Positions 1-7,300 of a stretch of 8,793 nt of DNA are shown one piece after another. Made by a program: the position numbers and the translations under genes. Position 1 is the first letter of the stretch; each line of letters begins with the position of its first letter. Source of the stretch: Pseudomonadales bacterium (GTDB lineage: Bacteria > Pseudomonadota > Gammaproteobacteria > Pseudomonadales > Azotimanducaceae); NCBI GenBank assembly GCA_007128525.1, contig SKXG01000101.1:1-8793 (forward strand). Reading direction: 5' to 3'. Under the pieces are notes generated by a model that did not search any database, was not told the origin of the DNA, and was given only the letters and a program-made list of their open reading frames with translations.

Positions 1-581
<581 letters not shown>

Positions 582-614
582 GCCCGCACCCGACAACTTG
601 ACCGTTGATCCGCC

Positions 615-618
615 GAGG
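615..618 (+). promoter_or_regulatory. Shine-Dalgarno GAGG that points to a non-standard mreC start
   Basis: GAGG lies 5 bases upstream of the ATC codon at 624, the codon that aligns with the start of other MreC proteins. The spacing is right for a ribosome-binding site. No comparably good site precedes the first in-frame TTG at 666, where only a weak GGA-like stretch is present. This is a positional inference. Confidence 0.5.
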
Positions 619-623
619 CGCTT

Positions 624-1514
624 ATCAAGGCGTTATTTGTTCGAGAGTCTGGCGCTGGATTTCTGTTGCTGGCGCTGGCCATCCTGTCATTGTTGCTGGT
701 TGTCATCGACAGCAACACGCGACTGCTTCGGCCAGTGCGTGATGCACTGTCCACGATAGTCAGTCCTATCTATTTTGTGGCCCATGCGCCTTATGACGTA
801 ACCGCCGGTGTCGGCGAGCGGCTGGCCAGTCGGCAGTCGCTGTTGGCGCAGAATCGCCGGCTGCAGTCCCGATTGCTTGAAATGTCAGCGCTGCAGCAGC
901 AGTTCGACAGCCTGCGGCAAGAGAACGCGCGATTGCGTGACCTGCTCGGCAGTCAGGCCACGATCGAAGCCGATGTACTGGTGGCCGAGATCATTGGTCA
1001 ACGCCCCGTGCCTTATCGGCATCATCTGGTACTCGACAAAGGCAGTCGTGATGGCGTGTATGTTGGCCAGGCGGTGATAGATGCCGACGGCTTGTTCGGG
1101 CAGGTGATCGAGGTTGGCCGGTTTGCCAGTATCGTGATGACGGTGACCGACAACTCGCATGCCGTGCCGGTGCAGGTGCAGCGTAATAATCTGCGCAGCA
1201 TTGCTTCCGGCACCGGCGACAGCGAATTCCTGGAACTTGAATACGTGCCGATCACGGCAGATATCGCGCCAGGTGATCTGCTGGTCAGCTCCGGGATGGG
1301 CGGACGCTTTCCGCCAGGTTATCCGGTGGCGATCGTTACGGATGTTGGCACGGATCCAGGGCTGGCCTATGCACAGGTTCAGGCCAGGCCGCTGGCAGCG
1401 TTGGACCGCAGCCGTCATGTGTTGCTTGTTTTTCCCCAACATTCTGATGAAGGGGCGGTGATTCAGAATTTGCCGCAGATCGAGGCTGAGGGCATCGAGG
1501 GGGCGCGACAATGA
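624..1514 (+). CDS. mreC: MreC cell-shape protein (start codon uncertain)
   Basis: MreC is a bitopic inner-membrane protein whose periplasmic part organises the elongasome and activates PBP2. From position 624 the product is 296 residues: a short cytoplasmic N-terminus (IKALFVRESGAG), one membrane helix at about residues 12-28 (LLLALAILSLLLVVID), a coiled coil at about 66-110 ending in LRQENARLRDLLGS, then the double beta-barrel periplasmic domain with VLDKGSRDGVYVGQAV, GLFGQVIEV, VPVQVQRNNLRSIASGTG, GDLLVSSGMGGRFPPGYPVA and the end RSRHVLLVF. These are family hallmarks. The frame has a stop at 606-608 and no ATG, GTG or TTG until TTG at 666, which would start inside the membrane helix and lose the conserved cytoplasmic segment. 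I therefore place the start at ATC 624, which matches the MKPIF start of E. coli MreC and follows GAGG. A sequencing error changing ATG to ATC is the alternative. The stop overlaps mreD by 4 bases. Confidence 0.9.
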   Translation: MKALFVRESGAGFLLLALAILSLLLVVIDSNTRLLRPVRDALSTIVSPIYFVAHAPYDVTAGVGERLASRQSLLAQNRRLQSRLLEMSALQQQFDSLRQENARLRDLLGSQATIEADVLVAEIIGQRPVPYRHHLVLDKGSRDGVYVGQAVIDADGLFGQVIEVGRFASIVMTVTDNSHAVPVQVQRNNLRSIASGTGDSEFLELEYVPITADIAPGDLLVSSGMGGRFPPGYPVAIVTDVGTDPGLAYAQVQARPLAALDRSRHVLLVFPQHSDEGAVIQNLPQIEAEGIEGARQ

Positions 1515-2017
1515 GCCCGGCGCGTGGCGGATGGGTCATTCTGCTCAGCGTGGTGCTGGCCATGTTGCTGAGTGTGGTGCAGTTGCCACAGGGCACGCCG
1601 GATTGGCTGGCATGGTTGCGGCCGAACTGGCTGTTGCTGGTGGTGTTTTACTGGGTCATGGCGCTGCCGCACCGGCTTGGCCTGATCACAGCCTGGTTGA
1701 TCGGGTTGTTTGCCGATGTCCTGCATGGTGAGGCGCTGGGTGTGAACGCGTTTGGTCTGGCCGGTATCACCTATGTCACCTGGTCGCTGTACGAGCGTCT
1801 GCGCATGTATACACGGGCCCAGCAGGCGTTGTTGGTGCTGGTGCTGGCAACGCTGCTTGAGCTGGTGCTGCTGGCTGCACAGTTGGTGACACTGGGGTTG
1901 TCCTTCGAGTGGATGGGATTGGTTCAGACGCTGGTGACGGCGGTAATGACAGCATTGTTTTGGCCGCCTGTGTTTCTGGTTCTGCGCTGGCTGCGCCGGC
2001 ATTTGAAGGTCGTATGA
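1511..2017 (+). CDS. mreD: MreD rod-shape-determining membrane protein
   Basis: MreD is the small polytopic inner-membrane partner of MreC in the elongation complex. The 168-residue product is almost entirely hydrophobic, with about five or six membrane segments: around residues 8-25, 38-51, 56-72, 75-90, 104-128 and 137-158. It ends in the basic tail LRWLRRHLKVV. The core PNWLLLVVFYWVMALPHRLG and the following GLFADVLHGEALGVNAFGLAG are characteristic of MreD; the second corresponds to the GLxxDxLxGxxLGxxA pattern. Length is normal for the family. The ATG overlaps the mreC stop as ATGA, and a GAGGGGG stretch at 1497-1503 lies 7 bases upstream, so the start is secure. The end overlaps the maf start in the same way. 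Codon use is rich in TTG leucine codons, as is common in membrane proteins, with no other sign of transfer. Confidence 0.95.
   Translation: MSPARGGWVILLSVVLAMLLSVVQLPQGTPDWLAWLRPNWLLLVVFYWVMALPHRLGLITAWLIGLFADVLHGEALGVNAFGLAGITYVTWSLYERLRMYTRAQQALLVLVLATLLELVLLAAQLVTLGLSFEWMGLVQTLVTAVMTALFWPPVFLVLRWLRRHLKVV
2005..2009 (+). promoter_or_regulatory. Ribosome-binding site fixing the maf start
   Basis: GAAGG sits 4 bases before ATG 2014, inside the end of mreD. With the ATGA overlap it supports 2014 as the start of maf. An in-frame ATG at 1909 lies within mreD and would add about 35 residues unlike any Maf N-terminus. Confidence 0.6.
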
Positions 2018-2604
2018 GTCATCCTTTCGTGCTGGCATCCGCATCCCCCCGGCGGGCTGAACTGCTCGGCATGATCGGCCTGCACGCTGACATAGTTCCG
2101 GCGGACATCGATGAAACACCGCTGCCCGGTGAAGAGCCGGCCGCCTATGTTCGTCGACTGGCACTGGCCAAGGCCGATGCGGTCGCTGCGACCGAGACGC
2201 GGCCTGTGCTGGGTGCCGACACCATTGTGGTGCATCAGGGGCGCCTGCTGGGCAAACCTGCCGATCGTGCCGAGGCGCGCAGCATGCTTACAGGCCTGTC
2301 CGGATGCGAGCACGAGGTGCTGACTGCGGTGGCTGTCGTACAGGGCGGGTACCGGCACGTTGAGGTGGTTCGTGCGTTGGTCCGGTTCCGCAGGCTCGAA
2401 CCCGATGAGGTCGACGCCTATGTGGCGGCCGGCGAAGGGCTGGATAAAGCCGGGGGTTATGGCATCCAGGGTATTGGGGGTATATTTGTTGCATATATAG
2501 AGGGGAGTTACAGCGCAATCGTGGGATTGCCGCTGCTGGAGACAGAGCGTCTGCTGCGTGCCTGTGATGTTGATACCTGGCAGGCGCGTTTGCCGGAACG
2601 CTAG
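2014..2604 (+). CDS. maf: Maf/YhdE nucleoside triphosphate pyrophosphatase (dTTP/UTP type)
   Basis: Maf proteins are cytoplasmic pyrophosphatases that hydrolyse non-canonical and some canonical nucleoside triphosphates to the monophosphate plus pyrophosphate. The YhdE branch prefers dTTP, UTP and modified pyrimidine nucleotides, and overproduction of Maf relatives blocks septation. The 196-residue product starts MSHPFVLASASPRR, where SASPRR (residues 9-14) is the nucleotide-binding signature. The catalytic aspartate is D69 in LGADT, followed by GKP at 80-82, LSG with a downstream HEV, and DKAGGYGIQG at 144-153 containing the conserved glutamine Q152. GSYSAIVGLPL closes the fold. The GIQG-IGG-F and GSYxxVVGLPL pattern is closer to E. 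coli YhdE than to YceF, as the position beside mreD also suggests. Substrate preference is inferred from the family. The coding stretch at about 2471-2500 is unusually AT-rich and uses two ATA isoleucine codons. Confidence 0.95.
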   Translation: MSHPFVLASASPRRAELLGMIGLHADIVPADIDETPLPGEEPAAYVRRLALAKADAVAATETRPVLGADTIVVHQGRLLGKPADRAEARSMLTGLSGCEHEVLTAVAVVQGGYRHVEVVRALVRFRRLEPDEVDAYVAAGEGLDKAGGYGIQGIGGIFVAYIEGSYSAIVGLPLLETERLLRACDVDTWQARLPER

Positions 2605-2647
2605 CCAGGCAGGTATAGAGCGACTGTCGGGCAGTCTGCCAGGCTCT
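2603..2647 (+). other. Inverted repeat in the maf-rng gap
   Basis: The 71-base gap between maf and rng folds. AGCCAGGCAG (2603-2612) pairs with CTGCCAGGCT (2636-2645) at 9 of 10 positions. Inside, GACTG (2622-2626) and CAGTC (2632-2636) form a 5-bp hairpin with the loop TCGGG. An alternative outer helix is AGAGC (2617-2621) with GCTCT (2643-2647). The sequence then reads TCCAGG with no T-run, so this is not a standard intrinsic terminator. The structure ends about 20 bases before the rng ribosome-binding site. It may influence mRNA processing or decay between maf and rng; that role is inferred. Confidence 0.5.
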
Positions 2648-2665
2648 TCCAGGCGAATCAGAATT

Positions 2666-2669
2666 GAGG
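2666..2669 (+). promoter_or_regulatory. Shine-Dalgarno deciding the rng start
   Basis: GAGG lies 6 bases before ATG 2676. A second in-frame ATG at 2685 aligns better with the E. coli RNase G N-terminus but is 15 bases from this site. An in-frame TTG at 2664 overlaps the site itself and has no site of its own. Position 2676 is therefore preferred. Confidence 0.65.
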
Positions 2670-2675
2670 TTATTT

Positions 2676-4199
2676 ATGTCGTCTATGGACGAGGAACTGC
2701 TGATCAACGTCAACGGATTTGAGACCCGGGTGGCGTTGCTCAAAAGCGGTTCTCTGGTCGAGCTGCACCTGCAGCGATCGGGGTCCTACAGCCTGACCGG
2801 CAACATCTGCAAGGGTCGTGTGGTCCGGATCATGCCCGGTATGCAGGCGGCATTTGTTGATGTCGGCCTTGCCCGTCCTGGGTTTCTGCACGTGCGTGGG
2901 CTGCACCTGACGGAGTTCGATGCCGATGGTGTCGAGGCGCCGCTGCCGGACATCCGCTCGTTGATTCGAGAGGGGCAGGAGGTGCTGGTGCAAATCTCCA
3001 AGGATCCGATTTCCGGCAAGGGCGCACGACTCACCACCCATCTGGCGCTGGCGAGCCGTTATCTGGTGCTGATGCCGTTCAACCCGCATGTTGGCGTGTC
3101 GCAACGGATCGAAGACGATGCCGAACGGGAACGCCTGCGTTCGCTGGTCGAGGCGCTACGCGTCGAGTATGGCATGGAACGTTGCGGTTTCATTTTGCGC
3201 ACGGTGGCGGAAGAGGCATCCGAGCAAAAGCTGCGCGAGGACATTGCGGTGCTCAGGCGCATCTGGGAGCGGGTGGAGCGCAGAGTGGTCGAGCATGAAG
3301 GCCCCGGCCTGATCTATGAAGAGATGCCCATTCACACGCGCGTGCTGCGGGATATGGCTGGAGCCGATCTGCAGGCCGTGCGCATTGATGACGCGGTGAC
3401 TTACCGTCGTGTCAAAGAATTTTCGGAGCAGTTTCTACCGCATATCCTGCCACTGTTGCAGCACTATGATGCGCCAACACCGATGTTTGAACGTTATGGT
3501 GTGGAAGACGAGATCAACCGCGCCCTGCAGCCCAAGGTGCCACTGCGTTCGGGTGGTCATCTGGTCATCGAGCAGACTGAAGCCATGATCACCATCGATG
3601 TAAATACCGGCGGGTTTGTCGGCGTACGTACGCTGGAAGACACCGTGTTCCGGACCAATTTGGAAGCGGCCGCTGTCATTCCACGGCAACTTCGACTGCG
3701 TAATCTTGGCGGCATCATCGTCATAGATTTCATCGACATGACGGATGAAGAGCATCGGCGTCAGGTGATGCGAACGCTGGAAAAGGCCTGTGAAGCGGAT
3801 GCGTCACGTATTCGGCTGGCGGATTTTTCCCACCTTGGGCTGGTCGAGATCAGTCGCAAGCGGACGCGGGAGAGCCTGGCGCAGCAGGTTTGCGAGCCTT
3901 GTCCGGTGTGTTCGGGCAAAGGTCTGGTCAAGACAACCGAAACCGTGTGCTTTGAGATTTATCGCGCCATACTGCGCAGCCAAAGCAGGCACCCAAATCT
4001 GGTAAAAGCCGACGACGGCAGTGAGTTCCTGATCCGGGCGTCACAGACGGTGATTGACCGCCTGCTGGTGGAAGAGGCTGAGAACGTGTCCTGTCTGGCA
4101 AAGCAGGTGCAACGCAGCATCCGGTTCCAGGTGGAGCCCAGTTACGGGCCTGAACAGTTCGATCTGGTCCGGGTCCCGCCGCCCGCCGCTACGGCCTGA
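2676..4199 (+). CDS. rng: Ribonuclease G (RNase E/G family endoribonuclease)
   Basis: RNase G is a cytoplasmic 5'-end-dependent endoribonuclease that cleaves AU-rich single-stranded RNA, matures the 5' end of 16S rRNA and helps decay some mRNAs. The 507-residue product has only the catalytic half of the RNase E fold and lacks the long RNase E scaffold, which fits RNase G (about 489 residues in E. coli). The order is an N-terminal RNase H-like strand region (ELLINVNGFETRVALL), an S1 RNA-binding domain at about residues 35-125 (GNICKGRVVRIMPGMQAAFVDVG), the 5'-sensor region with HVGVSQRIEDDAERERLRSL, and the DNase I-like catalytic region. The metal-binding aspartates are D308 in ITIDVNTGG and D351 in VIDFIDM, 43 residues apart as in RNase E D303 and D346. 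The zinc-link cysteines are C409 and C412 in CPVCSGKG, with an extra C406. The end, VEPSYGPEQFDLV, is typical. It is flanked by structured gaps on both sides. Confidence 0.96.
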   Translation: MSSMDEELLINVNGFETRVALLKSGSLVELHLQRSGSYSLTGNICKGRVVRIMPGMQAAFVDVGLARPGFLHVRGLHLTEFDADGVEAPLPDIRSLIREGQEVLVQISKDPISGKGARLTTHLALASRYLVLMPFNPHVGVSQRIEDDAERERLRSLVEALRVEYGMERCGFILRTVAEEASEQKLREDIAVLRRIWERVERRVVEHEGPGLIYEEMPIHTRVLRDMAGADLQAVRIDDAVTYRRVKEFSEQFLPHILPLLQHYDAPTPMFERYGVEDEINRALQPKVPLRSGGHLVIEQTEAMITIDVNTGGFVGVRTLEDTVFRTNLEAAAVIPRQLRLRNLGGIIVIDFIDMTDEEHRRQVMRTLEKACEADASRIRLADFSHLGLVEISRKRTRESLAQQVCEPCPVCSGKGLVKTTETVCFEIYRAILRSQSRHPNLVKADDGSEFLIRASQTVIDRLLVEEAENVSCLAKQVQRSIRFQVEPSYGPEQFDLVRVPPPAATA

Positions 4200-4208
4200 G
4201 CGTCGAAT

Positions 4209-4254
4209 CTGCCATGCGCCAGCCTGTGGCGTGACGGGCCTGTGGCCATGGCAG
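4209..4254 (+). other. Hairpin 1 in the rng-yhdP gap
   Basis: Nine bases after the rng stop, CTGCCATG (4209-4216) pairs perfectly with CATGGCAG (4247-4254). The enclosed segment contains CGCCA (4217-4221), loop GCCTG, TGGCG (4227-4231), a 5-bp hairpin stacked directly on the outer helix. GGCC-TGT-GGCC (4237-4247) is a competing small hairpin. No T-run follows, so it is not a classic rho-independent terminator. It could protect the rng 3' end or be a processing signal; function is inferred. Confidence 0.5.
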
Positions 4255-4263
4255 GCAACGTCT

Positions 4264-4297
4264 GACAGGGTGCCTTGTTGATGACAGGTGCCCTGTT
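4264..4297 (+). other. Hairpin 2 in the rng-yhdP gap
   Basis: GACAGGGTGCCT (4264-4275) pairs with AGGTGCCCTGTT (4286-4297) across a 10-base loop. The result is a 12-bp helix with 9 Watson-Crick and 3 G-U pairs. The arms are also related head-to-tail: TGACAGGGTGCCTTGTTG (4263-4280) and TGACAGGTGCCCTGTTGG (4282-4299) are near-copies. The G-U pairs make the helix stronger in plus-strand RNA than the DNA symmetry alone suggests. Downstream sequence is mixed, without a T-run. The element lies about 60 bases before the yhdP start. Confidence 0.5.
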
Positions 4298-4359
4298 GGA
4301 CCGAATCAAGCACCATAGCACTTGTCCAACTCCCTGTTGAATAGATTGGGTTATAGCTG

Positions 4360-7300
4360 TTGACCGCAATTGTCCGGCCAGTCTTTGCTTTTTTAACCTT
4401 CCTGACCGTGCTCCTGGCGCTTGTGACGCTGCTCGGTCGGGGCGGCATGCTGGTGCTCGACCGGTTTGAGCCGCAGATCAACCGGGGGCTGGACCGATTT
4501 GGGTTGGAAGTCGGCGGTCTGTCGGGCGGCTGGCACCGGTTGAATCCGGTAATCCGGCTGGACAGCCTGCGCTTTGATGGTGGTTCGCTGCGCGGACTGG
4601 AGCTGGAGGTTGACCTGTTGCGCTCGGCCTTCCACAGCGCTCCGGTTGTCCGGGTGGCCCGGGCGAGCCGGGTGGACGTGGCGCTGACACAGACATCCGA
4701 CGGCCGCTGGCAGGTTGGCAGCACGGCGCCGGACCCTGATGCCGATCTGGCGGGTGTCGTGACCTGGCTCGAGCACTTCTGGCGGACCTCCGGTTCACTC
4801 GATGCGGCAGATGTCCGCGTACGCTTTCTGCAGCAGACCCGAAACGGCACCAGGGTGCAGGTTGAAGAAGTCAGTCAATTGCCGGTCAGCGTGCAACTGC
4901 GGCGGGAGCGGGGCCGCCTGGAAGGCCGGTTGCGGCTGGGTGCGCTGACGCCGGACTGCCCGGAATGCCGGGTCGACCTGGGTTACAGCATTGATCAGCG
5001 CTGGGGCAGATGGTTGGCGGACGGACAGTTCTGGTTGCACAGCCCCCAGTACCAGGTGCCGGATGCGCTGGGTGCGCTGTTTGGTCTGGGCGACACCGCG
5101 CTTGGCCCCATCAATGGTGCCTGGGCGCTGAAGGAAACGTCTTTGGCCGGGCAGATGGCTCTCGCGGTCGATTCGTTCCAGTGGCCGCAGGGGGCCTTTG
5201 ATGGCGGCGAACTGCTGCTGCACAGCCATTATGACCGGGATCGAGGTGTACTGGATGTGCTGTTTGATCAGCTGCACCTGCGCGCAGGTGACCAGCAGTT
5301 CGAACCCGGCTTGTTGCAACTGGCGGTAGAGACCCGGCCGTCGCCCGTGCTGCGGGCGCGTGGTGCGGACCTGGATGTCGAAAGCGCCATTGCCGTGGTG
5401 CGCAACCTGTTCAGGGATGTCGAGGCAGCCCGGAACTGGTTGGATGAGCTGGCGCCGGCCGGGCGCATCGACCTGGCGCAGGCGCGACTGGATCTTGCCA
5501 GGCTGGAGCTGGGCTACCAGGCGGATCTCAGTGACGTCAGTCTGTCGCATTACAAGGGCTCGCCCCTGGTTCGTGATCTGCGTACTCGCGTACTCGGAAC
5601 GGAACAGTTGATCGATGTCGACCTGGGGCAGTCGGATCTGACGCTGGGCTTTCTGGACATCTATGACGAGCCGACTCTGTTCGACCGTGCTGCTGGCCGG
5701 TTGCTGTTCTATATTTCTCCGGACCACTTTGCACTGCGCGGTCATCACCTGGAACTGGATCTGGCCGAGACGCGTGCGCGGGGCAGCTTTGGGCTGTCAC
5801 GGCCGACGCGGGATCCCGGCAGTCAGTTGCTGTATCTGGACATCGAAGTCGAGGACATTGCTGCGCAGGATGCGCTGCCGCTGGTTCCCAATCGACTGCC
5901 CGAAGCTTTGCTCGACTGGCTGCATCAGGGTGTCCGCGGCGGCCATGTGGAACATGCCCGGGTCGCGCTGCACACGCATATCGATGAAGACTGGCACGAC
6001 TGGCGCCAGGTTGCCGTGCAGCTGGATGTACGCGACGGGCGCTTGGCGTTCCATGAGGACTGGCCGGTGGCCGAGGCGCTGAACGGCCGGGTGCAGGTAG
6101 ACAACAGTGGCACCCGTGCAAGCCTTGCCAGTGGTCAGATCAGTGGCGTGCAACTCGACTCGGCTCGGCTTTTCGTGCCCATTGATGCCGATCATCTGGC
6201 GCTCAGCGGCATGGGCAGGGCCGAAGGACAGCAGGTGCTGGCCCTTATTCACAGCTCACCGCTGGCGGACTGGCTGCCCGGCGTCGATCCAAGCTGGCAG
6301 GCTGCCGGTGACCTGGATCTGGATCTCAGCTTGCACGTACCTCTAGCCGCGGACATTGATGACCTGGCCGTCGAGCTGGGGGTCGACCTGCTGGGGCTGG
6401 ATCTGGATATGGCAGACCTGAACCTGGCCTTGGGTGATCTGCGTGGTCCGGTGGAATATCGGTTTCCATTCGATGTCCAGGCGGAATCCGTTTCCGGCGT
6501 CCTACTTGATGAGCCGGTGAACATTCGTGCCAGCGGTAACAATGGGCAGATCAACTTTGATTTCCGAGGCATCACGGACTATGAGAACCTGCAGGCTTGG
6601 CTCGGTCTGCCGGATGACCTGCCTGCCCATGGCGAGATCGACTACGACGCCCGCCTGACGTTGAACACAACCAACGGCGTCGCGCCCAGTCTCCTGGTGC
6701 GCTCAGACTTGACAGCCATGACCCTGGATCTTCCGGGCGGTCTGGCCAAGGCCGATGGCACTGCCTGGCCGACTGAGGTGCGCGCAACCTGGCTGGGCAG
6801 TCATTTGTCGCTGGATATGCATGTTGCCACTCTGGGCGAAGCCTGGCTGTTGCTCGACGGCGGCGGCCTGCGCCAGGGGGCGATCAGCTTTGGTGAACCG
6901 TTGGCGCCAGTGGCGCCCGGCGGCGCGACGCTGGTTTTCTCCGGCTATCTGCCGACTTTCGACCTGTCGCTGCTGCCCTGGGATGAGCCTGCAGACAGGC
7001 CGCCTGAGGGGCCGGCTGACCTGCTGGCTGGCCTGCCGCTGCCTGAGATTGCCTTCGATAACCTGAACCTGGGCGAGCTGCGTTTTGACAACACCGTATT
7101 GACCGATGTGACGCTGGATGGGCTGCTGACGCGGGCGTCAGCCGAACTCGCCGTATCCGCCCCGGATCTGCAAGGACAGCTGAGTATCCCAACGGAGGGA
7201 GATCCCTGGCAGTTGCATGTCGAGCGTCTGTATCTGCCGGACATGGCCGGCGCGGACGCTGCGGCGACGCTCAACACGCGGCTGGGCAATCTGGATCGGC

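Noticed and set aside
1909..2013. N-terminal extension of maf from ATG 1909
   Set aside because: The added residues are out-of-frame mreD sequence. The Maf fold begins at MSHPFVLASASPRR, and ATG 2014 has both an ATGA overlap and a ribosome-binding site.
1636..4071. GCTGGTGG octamers (1636-1643 and 4064-4071) as Chi sites
   Set aside because: This is the E. coli Chi sequence, but such octamers are expected by chance in G+C-rich leucine- and valine-coding sequence, and the organism is not known to use this Chi.
4209..4297. Intrinsic terminator after rng
   Set aside because: Both hairpins are strong, but neither is followed by a T-run; the downstream bases are mixed. They are listed as structures of unknown role instead.
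4322..4357. Possible sigma-70 promoter for yhdP (TTGTCC with TATAGC)
   Set aside because: The hexamers are separated by 24 bases, and no better-spaced pair was found, so a promoter is not supported.
4041..4850. Minus-strand frame of 269 codons spanning the rng-yhdP gap
   Set aside because: It covers the end of rng, the gap and the yhdP start. Its composition (Ser, Arg, Pro, Thr) is that of a frame shadow, and the hairpins in the gap explain the sequence better.
4795..5748. 317-codon open frame on the minus strand inside yhdP
   Set aside because: It is opposite the well-supported yhdP frame. It lacks recognisable domains and has the Gln/Arg/His-rich composition typical of antisense shadows in G+C-rich genes.
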